64,000 nucleotides of DNA from NCBI GenBank assembly GCA_023101885.1, contig JALPQD010000920.1:62001-126000 (forward strand), given 5' to 3'. The position numbers and the translations under genes were made by a program. The notes beneath the pieces are model-generated. The model was not told where the DNA came from and did not search any database. It saw only the letters and a list, made by a program, of their open reading frames with translations. Below, in pieces: positions 1 through 14,200 of the stretch; the first letter of the stretch is position 1, and the number at the start of each line of letters is the position of its first letter. This DNA is from Typhlomys cinereus (taxonomy: Eukaryota; Chordata; Mammalia; Rodentia; Platacanthomyidae).

Positions 1-186
1 AGTGCACTTGCCACATTTAACTCAGAGTACTCCTCACTAGGTTCACTATTCTGTTAACTCAGAGTACTCCTAACTAGGGTCACTATTCTGTAAAATCATG
101 GCCTGTGTGAACATGTGCCCTCAAATGTCACAAAACAAGTATGATTTTCGCCTGAACACAAATGTTACAGTAAACGAAATTCTCTA
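1..186. repeat. Partial satellite monomer at the window edge
   Basis: This is the long monomer type that starts at a CGATACTTCTCC box, cut by the window start. It contains both copies of the 37-bp duplication and the GGCCTGTGTGAACATG word. The array therefore continues to the left of the window. Confidence 0.9.
17..90. repeat. 37-bp direct duplication inside one monomer type
   Basis: Two adjacent copies of a 37-bp segment beginning TTAACTCAGAGTACTCC lie at 17-53 and 54-90. The same doubling is present in most units. Seven units have only one copy, near 27878, 36303, 37724, 44729, 46149, 53581 and 63591. The duplication makes this monomer 201-202 bp instead of about 165 bp. Confidence 0.9.
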
Positions 187-1221
187 GGATCCTTATCACT
201 AAGAAGTGTAATTCCAACATTTACTCTGAATCCTCCACACGTGGTTCACTCTTTAGGATAATCACGGCCTACGTGAACATGTTATATGCGAATGTCGCAA
301 AACAAGTATGATTTCCTGAACCTTACAAAGTGTAACACTACACAATCTTCTGTAGGATACTTATCCCTAAGAAGTCGACCTCCAACATTTGACTCGCAGT
401 CCTCCTCACTTGGTTCACTCTTTTGGAAAATCAAGGCCTGTGTGAACATATTCTCTGAAAACGACACAAAACCAGTGTGAATTTCTCCTGAACATAAAAA
501 CTTACAACGTAGGAACATCTACAGGATTCTTATCACTGAGAAGAGAAAGTGAAACATGTGAATTTGATGCGATCTCTCGTGGTCACTATTTTCAAGCTCA
601 TTACAAGCCTGAATATCGTTGGTACAATCAGCACAAAACAAATGTTGTTTTCTCCAGAATACAAAGTTTTACAGTCTAGAACCCTGTGGAGGATACTTAT
701 CCCAAATGAGTGCACATGCTACACATATAACTGTGAGTCCTCTTCACTTGGTTCACTATTTTGGAAAGGAACATCGTTGGTAGAATCAGCACAAAACAAA
801 TGTTGTTTTCTCCAGAATACAAAGTTTTACAGTCTAGAACCCTGTGTAGATTGATTATCCCATATCAGTGCACATGCTACATATATAACTGTGAGTCCTC
901 TTCACTTACTTCACTATTTTGGAAGGGAAAGACATGCATGAACATGTTTCATGGAAACGTCGTAAACCAAGTGTGATTTCCTCCTGAACACAAAGAATTA
1001 CAATACAGAAACTTCTGTACGATACTTCTCCTACAGTGCACTTGCCACATTTAACTCAGAGTACTCCTCACTAGGTTCACTATTCTGTTAATTCAGAGTA
1101 CTCCTCACTAGGTTCACTATTCTGTAAAATCATGGCCTGTGTGAACATGTGCCCTCAAATGTCACAAAACAAGTATGATTTTCGCCTGAACACAAATGTT
1201 AACAGTAAACGAAATTCTCTA
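187..1221. repeat. Reference hexameric HOR unit (about 1035 bp)
   Basis: This is the simplest unit type and shows the six-monomer layout. Boundaries set by the GGAT(A/C/T)CTTATC-like box are at 187 (168 bp), 355 (169 bp), 524 (167 bp), 691 (158 bp), 849 (171 bp) and 1020 (202 bp, including a 37-bp internal duplication). Box variants identify the monomers: GGATCCTTATCAC, GGATACTTATCCC, GGATTCTTATCAC, GGATACTTATCCCAAA, GATTGATTATCCC and CGATACTTCTCC. The monomers share the same internal order of words but are clearly diverged, while whole units match closely. That contrast defines a higher-order repeat. Confidence 0.93.
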
Positions 1222-2055
1222 GGATCCTTATCACTAAGAAGTGCAATTCCAACATTTACTCTGAATCCTCCACACGTGGTTCACTCTTTAGGATAATCAC
1301 GGCCTGCATGAACATGTTATATGCGAATGTCGCAAAACAAGTATGATCTTCTCCTGAACCTTACAAAGTGTAACACTACAGAATCTTCTGTAGGATACTT
1401 ATCCCTAAGAAGTGCACCTCCAACATGTGACTCGCAGCCTCCTCACTTGGTTCACTCTTTTGGAAAATCAAGGCCTGCGTGAACATATTCCCTGAAAACG
1501 TCACAAAACCAGTGTGAATTTCTCCTGAACCTAAAAACTTACAACGTAGGAACATCTACAGGATTCTTATCACTGAGAAGAGAAATTGAAACATGTGAAT
1601 TTGACGCGATCTCTCGTGGTCACTATTTTCAAGGTCATTACAAGCCTGAATATCGTTGGTACAATCAGCACAAAACAAATGTTGTTTTCTCCAGAATACA
1701 AAGTTTTACAGTCTAGCACCCTGTGTAGGATACTTATCCCAAATAAGTGGACATGCTACATATGTAACTGTGAGTCCTCTTCACTTGGTTCACTATTTGG
1801 AAAGGAACATCGTTGGTAGAATCAGCACAAAACAAATGTTGTTTTCTCCAGAATACAAAGTTTTACAGTCTAGAACCCTGTGTAGATTGATTATCCCATA
1901 TAAGTGCACATGCTACATATATAACTGTGAGTCCTCTTCACTTACTTCACTCTTTTGGAAGGGAAAGACATGCATGAACATATTTCATGGAAACGTCGTA
2001 AACCAAGTGTGATTTCCTCCTGAACACAAAGAATTACAATATAGAAACTTGTGTA

Positions 2056-2147
2056 CGATACTTCTCCTAAAGTGCACTTGCCACATTTAACAAAACAAAT
2101 GTTGTTTTCTCCAGAATAAAAAGTTTTACAGTCTAGAACCCTGTGTA
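2056..2147. repeat. 92-bp fusion monomer (type example)
   Basis: The first 36 bases are the start of the CGATACTTCTCC monomer type, ending in GCCACATTTAAC. At about 2091 the sequence jumps to the middle of the CAGAATACAAAG monomer type (AAAACAAATGTTG). With the preceding 171-bp monomer it forms a 263-bp module. I count 27 such fusions in the window, with junctions for example near 2090, 3545, 4845, 6300, 7598, 10085, 13870, 22476, 29026, 29298, 53321 and 62179. Three subtypes differ at one place: AGAATAAAAAG, AGAATTCAAAG and AGAATACAAAG. Confidence 0.88.
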
Positions 2148-2772
2148 GATTACTTATCCCATATAAGTGCACATGCTACATATATAACTGTGAGTCCTCT
2201 TCACTTGGTTCACTATTTTGGAAAGGAACATCGTTGGTAGAATCAGCACAAAACAAATGTTGTTTTCTCCAGAATACAAAGTTTTACAGTCTAGCACCCT
2301 GTGTAGGATACTTATCCCAAATAAGTGGACATGCTACATTTGTAACTGTGAGTCCTCTTCACTTACTTCACTATTTTGGAAGGGAAAGACATGCATGAAC
2401 ATGTTTCATGGAAACTTCGTAAACCAAGTGTGATTTCCTCCTGAACACAAAGAATTACAATACAGAAACTTCTGTACGATACTTCTCCTACAGTGCACTT
2501 GCCACATTTAACTCAGAGTACTCCTCACTAGTTTCACCATTCTGATAACTCAGAGTACTCCTAACTAGGTTCACTATTCTGTAAAATCATGGCCTGTGTG
2601 AACATGTGCCCTCAAATGTCACAAAACAAGTATGATTTTCGCCTGAACACAAATGTTACCGTATAGGAAATTCTCTAGGATCCTTATCACTAAGAAGTGC
2701 AATTCCAACATTTACTCTGAATCCTCCACACGTTGTTCACGCTTTAGGGTAATCACGGCCTGCGTGAACATG

Positions 2773-5700
2773 TTATATGCGAATGTCGCAAAACAAGTAT
2801 GATCTTCTCCTGAACCTTACAAAATGTAACACTATAGAATCTTCTGTAGGATACTTATCCCTAAGAAGTGCACCTCCAACATTTGACTCGCAGACCTCCT
2901 CACTTGGTTCACTCTTTTGGAAAATCAAGGCCTGCGTGAACATATTCCCTGAAAACGTCACAAAACCAGTGTGAATTTCTCCTGAACCTAAAAACTTACA
3001 ACGTAGGAACATCTACAGGATTCTTACCACTGAGAAGAGAAATTGAAACATGTGAATTTGACGCGATCTCTCGTGGTCACTATTTTCAAGGTCATTACAA
3101 GCCTGAATATCGTTGGTACAATCAGCACAAAACAAATGTTGTTTCTCCAGAATACAAAGTTTTACAGTCTAGCACCCTGTGTAGGATACTTATCCCAAAT
3201 AAGTGACATGCTACATATGTAACTGTGAGTCCTCTTCACTTGGTTCACTATTTGGAAAGGAACATCGTTGGTAGAATCAGCACAAAACAAATGTTGTTTT
3301 CTCCAGAATACAAAGTTTTACAGTCTAGAACCCTGTGTAGATTGATTATCTCATATAAGTGCACATGCTACATATATAACTGTGAGTCCTCTTCACTTAC
3401 TTCACTCTTTTGGAAGGGAAAGACATGCATGACCATATTTCATGGAAACGTCGTAAACCAAGTGTGATTTCCTCCTGAACACAAAGAATTACAATATAGA
3501 AACTTGTGTACGATACTTCTCCTAAAGTGCACTTGCCACATTTAACAAAACAAATGTTGTTTTCTCCAGAATAAAAAGTTTTACAGTCTAGAACCCTGTG
3601 TAGATTACTTATCCCATATAAGTGCACATGTTACATATATATCTGTGAGTCCTCTTCACTTGGTTCACTATTTTGGAAAGGAACATCGTTGGTAGAATCA
3701 GCACAAAACAAATGTTGTTTTCTCCAGAATACAAAGTTTTACAGTCTAGTACCCTGTGTAGGACACTTATCCCAAATAAGTGGCATGCTACATATGTAAC
3801 TGTGAGTCCTCTTCACTTACTTCACTATTTTGGAAGGGAAAGACATGCATGAACATGTTTCATGGAAACTTCGTAAACCAAGTGTGATTTCCTCCTGAAC
3901 ACAAAGAATTACAATACAGAAACTTCTGTATGATACTTCTCCTACAGTGCACTTGCCACATTTAACTCAGAGTACTCCTCACTAGGTTCACTATTCTGTT
4001 AACTCAGAGTACTCCTCAGTAGTTCACTATTCTGTAAAATCATGGCCTGTGTGAACATGTGCCCTCAAATGTCACAAAACAAGTATGATTCTCGCCTGAA
4101 CACAAATGTTACCGTATAGGAAATTCTCTAGGATCCTTATCACTAAGAAGTGCAATTCCAACATTTACTCTGAATCCTCCACACGTGGTTCACTCTTTAG
4201 GGTAATCACGGCCTGCGTGAACATGTTATATGCGAATGTCGCAAAACAAGTATGATCTTCTCCTGAACCTTACAAAATGTAACACTGCAGAATCTTCTGT
4301 AGGATACTTATCCCTATGAAGTGCACCTCCAACATTTGACTCGCAGTCCTCCTCACTTGGTTCACTCTTTTGGAAAATCAAGGCTTGCGTGAACATATTC
4401 CCTGAAAACGTCACAAAACCAGTGTGAATTTCTCCTGAACATAAAAACTTACAACGTAGGAACATCTACAGGATTCTTATCACTGAGAAGAGAAAGTGAA
4501 ACATGTGAATTTTACGCGATCTCTCGTGGTCACTATTTTCAAGCTCATTACAAGCCTGAATATCGTTGGTAGAATCAGCACAAAACAAATGTTGTTTTCT
4601 CCAGAATACAAAGTTTTACAATCTAGAACCCTGTGTAGATTGGTTATCCCATATCAGTGCACATGCTACGTATATAACTGTGAGTCCTCTTCACTTACTT
4701 CACTATTTTGGAAGGGAAAGACATGCATGGACATGTTTCATGGAAACGTCGTAAACCAAGTGTGATTTCCTCCTGAAGACAAAGAATTACAATATAGAAA
4801 CTTGTGTACGATACTTCTCCTAAAGTGCACTTGCCACATTTAACAAAACAAATGTTGTTTTCTCCAGAATTCAAAGTTTTACAGTCTAGAACCCTGTGTA
4901 GATTACTTATCCCATATAAGTGCACATGCTACATATATAACTGTGAGTCCTCTTCACTTGGTTCACTATTTTGGAAAGGAACATCGTTGGTAGAATCAGC
5001 ACAAAACAAATGTTGTTTTCTCCAGAATACAAAGTTTTACAGTCTAGCACCCTGTGTAGGATACTTATCCCAAATAAGTGGACATGCTACATTTGTAACT
5101 GTGAGTCCTCTTCACTTACTTCACTATTTTGGAAGGGAAAGACATGCATGAACATGTTTCATGGAAACTTCGTAAACCAAGTGTGATTTCCTCCTGAACA
5201 CAAAGAATTACAATACAGAAACTTCTGTACGATACTTCTCCTACAGTGCACTTGCCACATTTAACTCAGAGTACTCCTCACTAGTTTCACCATTCTGATA
5301 ACTTAGAGTACTCCTAACTAGGTTCACTATTCTGTAAAATCATGGCCTGTGTGAACATGTGCCCTCAAATGTCACAAAACAAGTATAATTTTCGCCTGAA
5401 CACAAATGTTACCAGTATAGGAAATTCTCTAGGATCCTTATCACTAAGAAGTGCAATTCCAACATTTACTCTGAATCCTCCACACGTTGTTCACGCTTTA
5501 GGGTAATCACGGCCTGCGTGAACATGTTATATGCGAATGTCGCAAAACAAGTATGATCTTCTCCTGAACCTTACAAAATGTAACACTATAGAATCTTCTG
5601 TAGGATACTTATCCCTAAGAAGTGCACCTCCAACATTTGACTCGCAGTACCTCCTCACTTGGTTCACTCTTTTGGAAAATCAAGGCCTGCGTGAACATAT

Positions 5701-8278
5701 TCCCTGAAAACGTCACAAAACCAGTGTGAATTTCTCCTGAACCTAAAAACTTACAACGTAGGAACATCTACAGGATTCTTATCACTGAGAAGAGAAAGTG
5801 AAACATGTGAATTTGACGCGATCTCTCGTGGTCACTATTTTCAAGCTCATTACAAGCCTGAATATCGTTGGTAGAATCAGCACAAAACAAATGTGTTTTC
5901 TCCAGAATACAAAGTTTACAGTCTAGCACCCTGTGTAGGATACTTATCCCAAATAAGTGCACATGCTACATATGAACTGTGAGTCCTCTTCACTTGGTTC
6001 ACTATTTGGAAAGGAACATCGTTGGTAGAATCAGCACAAAACAAATGTTGTTTTCTCCAGAATACAAAGTTTTACAGTCTAGAACCCTGTGTAGATTGCT
6101 TATCCCATATAAGTGCACATGCTACATATATAACTGTGAGTCCTCTTCACTTACTTCACTATTTTGGGAGGGAAAGACATGCATGAACATGTTTCATGGA
6201 AACGTCGTAAACCAAGTGTGATTTCCTCCTGAAGACAAAGAATTACAATATAGAAACTTGTGTACGATACTTCTCCTAAAGTGCACTTGCCACATTTAAC
6301 AAAACAAATGTTGTTTTCTCCAGAATAAAAAGTTTTACAGTCTAGAACCCTGTGTAGATTACTTATCCCATATAAGTGCACATGTTACATATATAACTGT
6401 GAGTCCTCTTCACTTGGTTCACTATTTTGGAAAGGAACATCGTTGGTAGAATCAGCACAAAACAAATGTTGTTTTCTCCAGAATACAAAGTTTTACAGTC
6501 TAGCACCCTGTGTAGGACACTTATCCCAAATAAGTGGCATGCTACATATGTAACTGTGAGTCCTCTTCACTTACTTCACTATTTGGAAGGGAAAGACATG
6601 CATGAACATGTTTCATGGAAACGTCGTAAACCAAGTGTGATTTCCTCCTGAACACAAAGAATTACAATACAGAAACTTCTGTACGATACTTCTCCTACAG
6701 TGCACTTGCCACATTTAACTCAGAGTACTCCTCACTAGGTTCACTATTCTGTTAACTCAGAGTACTCCTAACTAGGTTCACTCTTCTGTCAAATCATGGC
6801 CTGTGTGAACATGTGCCCTCAAATGTCACAAAACAAGTATGATTTTCGCCTGAACACAAATGTTACAGTATACGAAATTCTCTAGGATCCTTATCACTAA
6901 GAAGTGCAATTCCAACATTTACTCTGAATCCTCCACACGTGGTTCACTCTTTAGGATAATCACGGCCTGCGTGAACATGTTATATGCGAATGTCGCAAAA
7001 CAAGTATGATCTTCTCCTGAACCTTACAAAGTGTAACACTACAGAATCTTCTGTAGGATACTTATCCCTATGAAGTGCACCTCCAACATTTGACTCGCAG
7101 TCCTCCTCACTTGGTTCACTCTTTTGGAAAATCAAGGCTTGCGTGAACATATTCCCTGAAACGTCACAAAACCAGTGTGAATTTCTCCTGAACATAAAAA
7201 CTTACAACGTAGGAACATCTACAGGATTCTTATCACTGAGAAGAGAAAGTGAAACATGTGAATTTTACGCGATCTCTCGTGGTCACTATTTTCAAGCTCA
7301 TTACAAGCCTGAATATCGTTGGTACAATCAGCACAAAACAAATGTTGTTTTCTCCAGAATACAAAGTTTTACAGTCTAGAACCCTGTGTAGATTGCTTAT
7401 CCCATATCAGTGCACATGCTACATATATAACTGTGAGTCCTCTTCACTTACTTCACTATTTTGGAAGGGAAAGACATGCATGAACATGTTTCATGGAAAC
7501 GTCGTAAACCAAGTGTGATTTCCTCCTGAAGACAAAGAATTACAATATAGAAACTTGTGTACGATACTTCTCCTAAAGTGCACTTGCCACATTTAACAAA
7601 ACAAATGTTGTTTTCTCCAGAATTCAAAGTTTTACAGTCTAGAACCCTGTGTAGATTACTTATCCCATATAAGTGCACATGCCACATATATAACTGTGAG
7701 TCCTCTTCACTTGGTTCACTATTTTGGAAAGGAACATCGTTGGTAGAATCAGCACAAAACAAATGTTGTTTTCTCCAGAATACAAAGTTTTACAGTCTAG
7801 CACCCTGTGTAGGATACTTATCCCAAATAAGTGGACATGCTACATATGTAACTGTGAGTCCTCTTCACTTACTTCACTATTTTGGAAGGGAAAGACATGC
7901 ATGAACATGTTTCATGGAAACTTCGTAAACCAAGTGTGATTTCCTCCTGAACACAAAGAATTACAATACAGAAACTTCTGTACGATACTTCTCCTACAGT
8001 GCACTTTCCACATTTAACTCAGAGTACTCCTCAGTAGTTTCACCATTCTGATAACTCAGAGTACTCCTAACTAGGTTCACTATTCTGTAAAATCATGGCC
8101 TGTGTGAACATGTGCCCTCAAATGTCACAAAACAAGTATGATTTTCGCCTGAACACAAATGTTACCATATAGGAAATTCTCTAGGATCCTTATCACTAAG
8201 AAGTGCAATTCCAACATTTACTCTGAATCCTCCACACGTTGTTCACTCTTTAGGGTAATCACGGCCTGCGTGAACATG
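2773..8278. repeat. 2.75-kb supra-unit, two tandem copies
   Basis: Unit lengths read 1453, 1301, 1453, 1299. The pair of units repeats with a period of 2754 and then 2752 bp (2773-5526 and 5527-8278). Diagnostic variants alternate in phase: units at 2773 and 5527 share CACTATAGAATC, while units at 4226 and 6980 share CCCTATGAAGTG and AAGGCTTGCG. Confidence 0.85.
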
Positions 8279-11200
8279 TTATATGCGAATGTCGCAAAAC
8301 AAGTATGATCTTCTCCTGAACCTTACAAATGTAACACTATAGAATCTTCTGTAGGATACTTATCCCTAAGAAGTGCACCTCCAACATTTGACTCGCAGTC
8401 CTCCTCACTTGGTTCACTCTTTTGGAAAATCAAGGCCTGCGTGAACATATTCCCTGAAAACGTCACAAAACCAGTGTGAATTTCTCCTGAACCTAAAAAC
8501 TTACAACGTAGGAACATCTACAGGATTCTTATCACTGAGAAGAGAAAGTGAAACATGTGAATTTGACGCGATCTCTCGTGGTCACTATTTTCAAGGTCAT
8601 TACAAGCCTGAATATCATTGGTAGAATCGGCACAAAACAAATGTTGTTTTCTCCAGAATACAAAGTTTTACAGTCTAGCACCCGTGTAGGATACTTACCC
8701 AAATAAGTGCACATGCTACATATGGAACTGTGAGTCCTCTTCACTTGGTTCACTATTTGGAAAGGAACATCGTTGGTAGAATCAGCACAAAACAAATGTT
8801 GTTTTCTCCAGAATACAAAGTTTTACAGTCTAGAACCCTGTGTAGATTGATTATCCCATATAAGTGCACATGCTACATATATAACTGTGAGTCCTCTTCA
8901 CTTACTTCACTATTTTGGAAGGGAAAGACATGCATGAACATATTTCATGGAAACGTCGTAAACCAAGTGTGATTTCCTCCTGAACACAAAGAATTACAAT
9001 ACAGAAACTTCTGTATGATACTTCTCCTACAGTGCACTTGCCACATTTAACTCAGAGTACTCCTCACTAGGTTCACTATTCTGTTAACTCAGAGTACTCC
9101 TAACTAGGTTCACTATTCTGTAAAATCATGGCCTGTGTGAACATGTGCCCTCAAATATCACAAAACAAGTATGATTTTCGCCTGAACACAAATGTTACCG
9201 TATAGGAAATTCTCTAGGATCCTTATCACTAAGAAGTGCAATTCCAACATTTACTCTGAATCCTCCACACGTGGTTCACTCTTTAGGATAATCACGGCCT
9301 ACGTGAACATGTTATATGCGAATGTCGCAAAACAAGTATGATCTTCTCCTGAACCTTACAAAGTGTAACACTACAGAATCTTCTGTAGGATACTTATCCC
9401 TAAGAAGTGCACCTCCAACATTTGACTCGCAGTCCTCCTCACTTGGTTCACTCTTTTGGAAAATCAAGGCTGCGTGAACATATTCCCTGAAAACGTCACA
9501 AAACCAGTGTGAATTTCTCCTGAACATAAAAACTTACAACGTAGGAACATCTACAGGATTCTTATCAAAGAGAAGAGAAAGTGAAACATGTGAATTTGAC
9601 GCGATCTCTCGTGGTCACTATTTTCAAGCTCATTACAAGCCTGAATATCGTTGGTACAATCAGCACAAAACAAATGTTTTCTCCAGAATACAAAGATTTA
9701 CAGTCTAGAACCCTGTGTAGGATACTTATCCCAAATAAGTGCACATGCTACACATATAACTGTGAGTCCTCTTCACTTGGTTCACTATTTCGGAAAGGAA
9801 CATCGTTGGTAGAATCGGCACAAAACAAATGTTGTTTTCTCTAGAATACAAAGTTTTACAGTCTAGAACCCTGTGTAGATTGCTTATCCCATATAAGTGC
9901 ACATGCTACATATATAACTGTGAGTCCTCTTCACTTACTTCACTATTTTGGGAGGGAAAGACATGCATGAACATGTTTCATGGAAACGTCGTAAACCAAG
10001 TGTGATTTCCTCCTGAAGACAAAGAATTACAATATAGAAACTTGTGTACGATACTTCTCCTAAAGTGCACTTGCCACATTTAACAAAACAAATGTTGTTT
10101 TCTCCAGAATAAAAAGTTTTACAGTCTAGAACCCTGTGTAGATTACTTATCCCATATAAGTGCACATGTTACATATATAACTGTGAGTCCTCTTCACTTG
10201 GTTCACTATTTTGGAAAGGAACATCGTTGGTAGAATCAGCACAAAACAAATGTTGTTTTCTCCAGAATACAAAGTTTTACAGTCTAGCACCCTGTGTAGG
10301 ACACTTATCCCAAATAAGTGGCATGCTACATATGTAACTGTGAGTCCTCTTCACTTACTTCACTATTTTGGAAGGGAAAGACATGCATGAACATGTTTCA
10401 TGGAAACTTCGTAAACCAAGTGTGATTTCCTCCTGAACACAAAGAATTACAATACAGAAACTTCTGTACGATACTTCTCCTACAGTGCACTTGCCACATT
10501 TAACTCAGAGTACTCCTCACTAGTTTCACTATTCTGTTAACTCAGAGTACTCCTCAGTAGTTCACTATTCTGTAAAATCATGGCCTGTGTGAACATGTGC
10601 CCTCAAATGTCACAAAACAAGTATGATTTTCGCCTGAACACAAATGTTACCGTATAGGAAATTCTCTAGGATCCTTATCACTAAGAAGTGCAATTCCAAC
10701 ATTTACTCTGAATCCTCCACACGTGGTTCACTCTTTAGGGTAATCACGGCCTGCGTGAACATGTTATATGCGAATGTCGCAAAACAAGTATGATCTTCTC
10801 CTGAACCTTACAAAATGTAACACTACAGAATCTTCTGTAGGATACTTATCCCTATGAAGTGCACCTCCAACATTTGACTCGCAGTCCTCCTCACTTGGTT
10901 CACTCTTTTGGAAAATCAAGGCTTGCGTGAACATATTCCCTGAAAACGTCACAAAACCAGTGTGAATTTCTCCTGAACATAAAAACTTACAACGTAGGAA
11001 CATCTACAGGATTCTTATCACTGAGAAGAGAAAGTGAAACATGTGAATTTTACGCGATCTCTCGTGGTCACTATTTTCAAGCTCATTACAAGCCTGAATA
11101 TCGTTGGTACAATCAGCACAAAACAAATGTTGTTTTCTCCAGAATACAAAGTTTTACAGTCTAGAACCCTGTGTAGATTGCTTATCCCATATCAGTGCAC

Positions 11201-14200
11201 ATGCTACATATATAACTGTGAGTCCTCTTCACTTACTTCACTATTTTGGAAGGGAAAGACATGCATGAACATGTTTCATGGAAACGTCGTAAACCAAGTG
11301 TGATTTCCTCCTGAAGACAAAGAATTTCAATATAGAAACTTGTGTACGATACTTCTCCTAAAGTGCACTTGCCACATTTAACAAAACAAATGTTGTTTTC
11401 TCCAGAATTCAAAGTTTTACAGTCTAGAACCCTGTGTAGATTACTTATCCCATATAAGTGCACATGCCACATATATAACTGTGAGTCCTCTTCACTTGGT
11501 TCACTATTTTGGAAAGGAACATCGTTGGTAGAATCAGCACAAAACAAATGTTGTTTTCTCCAGAATACAAAGTTTTACAGTCTAGCACCCTGTGTAGGAT
11601 ACTTATCCCAAATAAGTGGACATGCTACATATGTAACTGTGAGTCCACTTCACTTACTTCACTATTTTGGAAGGGAAAGACATGCATGAACATGTTTCAT
11701 GGAAACTTCGTAAACCAAGTGTGATTTCCTCCTGAACACAAAGAATTACAATACAGAAACTTCTGTACGATACTTCTCCTACAGTGCACTTTCCACATTT
11801 AACTCAGAGTACTCCTCAGTAGTTTCACCATTCTGATAACTCAGAGTACTCCTAACTAGGTTCACTATTCTGTAAAATCATGGCCTGTGTGAACATGTGC
11901 CCTCAAATGTCACAAAACAAGTATGATTTTCGCCTGAACACAAATGTTACCGTATAGGAAATTCTCTAGGATCCTTATCACTAAGAAGTGCAATTCCAAC
12001 ATTTACTCTGAATCCTCCACACGTGGTTCACTCTTTAGGGTAATCACGGCCTGCGTGAACATGTTATATGCGAATGTCGCAAAACAAGTATGATCTTCTC
12101 CTGAACCTTACAAAATGTAACACTATAGAATCTTCTGTAGGATACTTATCCCTAAGAAGTGCACCTCCAACATTTGACTCGCAGTCCTCCTCACTTGGTT
12201 CACTCTTTTGGAAAATCAAGGCCTGCGTGAACATATTCCCTGAAAACGTCACAAAACCAGTGTGAATTTCTCCTGAACCTAAAAACTTACAACGTAGGAA
12301 CATCTACAGGATTCTTATCACTGAGAAGAGAAAGTGAAACATGTGAATTTGACGCGATCTCTCGTGGTCACTATTTTCAAGGTCATTACAAGCCTGAATA
12401 TCATTGGTAGAATCGGCACAAAACAAATGTTGTTTTCTCCAGAATACAAAGTTTTACAGTCTAGCACCCGTGTAGGATACTTACCCAAATAAGTGCACAT
12501 GCTACATATGTAACTGTGAGTCCTCTTCACTTGGTTCACTATTTGGAAAGGAACATCGTTGGTAGAATCAGCACAGAACAAATGTTGTCTTCTCCAGAAT
12601 ACAAAGTTTTACAGTCGAGAACCCTGTGTAGATTGGTTATCCCATATAAGTGCACATGCTACATATACAACTGTGAGTCCTCTTCACTTACTTCACTATT
12701 TTGGAAGGGAAAGACATGCATGAACATATTTCATGGAAACGTCGTAAACCAAGTGTGATTTCCTCCTGAACACAAAGAATTACAATATAGAAACTTCTGT
12801 ACGATACTTCTCCTACAGTGCACTTGCCACATTTAACTCAGAGTACTCCTCACTAGGTTCACTATTCTGTTAACTCAGAGTACTCCTAACTAGGTTCACT
12901 ATTCTGTAAAATCATGGCCTGTGTGAACATGTGCCCTCAAATGTCACAAAACAAGTATGATTTTCTCCTGAACACAAATGTTACCGTATAGGAAATTCTC
13001 TAGGATCCTTATCACTAAGAAGTGCAATTCCAACATTTACTCTGAATCCTCCACACGTGGTTCACTCTTTAGGATAATCACGGCCTACGTGAACATGTTA
13101 TATGCGAATGTCGCAAAACAAGTATGATCTTCTCCTGAACCTTACAAAGTGTAACACTACAGAATCTTCTGTAGGATACTTATCCCTAAGAAGTGCACCT
13201 CCAACATTTGACTCGCAGTCCTCCTCACTTGGTTCACTCTTTTGGAAAATCAAGGCTGCGTGAACATATTCCCTGAAAACGTCACAAAACCAGTCTGAAT
13301 TTCTCCTGAACATAAAAACTTACAACGTAGGAACATCTACAGGATTCTTATCAAAGGGAAGAGAAAGTGAAACATGTGAATTTGACGCGATCTCTCGTGG
13401 TCACTATTTTCAAGCTCATTACAAGCCTGAATATCGTTGGTACAATCAGCACAAAACAAATGTTTTCTCCAGAATACAAAGATTTACAGTCTAGAACCCT
13501 GTGTAGGATACTTATTCCAAATAAGTGCACATGCTACACATATAACTGTGAGTCCTCTTCACTTGGTTCACTATTTCGGAAAGGAACATCGTTGGTAGAA
13601 TCGGCACAAAACAAATGTTGTTTTCTCTAGAATACAAAGTTTTACAGTCTAGAACCCTGTGTAGATTGCTTATCCCATATAAGTGCACATGCTACATATA
13701 TAACTGTGAGTCCTCTTCACTTACTTCACTATTTTGGGAGGGAAAGACATGCATGAACATGTTTCATGGAAACGTCGTAAACCAAGTGTGATTTCCTCCT
13801 GAACACAAAGAATTACAATATAGAAACTTGTGTACGATACTTCTCCTAAAGTGCACTTGCCACATTTAACAAAACAAATGTTGTTTTCTCCAGAATAAAA
13901 AGTTTTACAGTCTAGAACCCTGTGTAGATTACTTATCCCATATAAGTGCACATGTTACATATATAACTGTGAGTCCTCTTCACTTGGTTCACTATTTTGG
14001 AAAGGAACATCGTTGGTAGAATCAGCACAAAACAAATGTTGTTTTCTCCAGAATACAAAGTTTTACAGTCTAGCAACCTGTGTAGGACACTTATCCCAAA
14101 TAAGTGGCATGCTATATATGTAACTGTGAGTCCTCTTCACTTACTTCACTATTTTGGAAGGGAAAGACATGCATGAACATGTTTCATGGAAACTTCGTAA

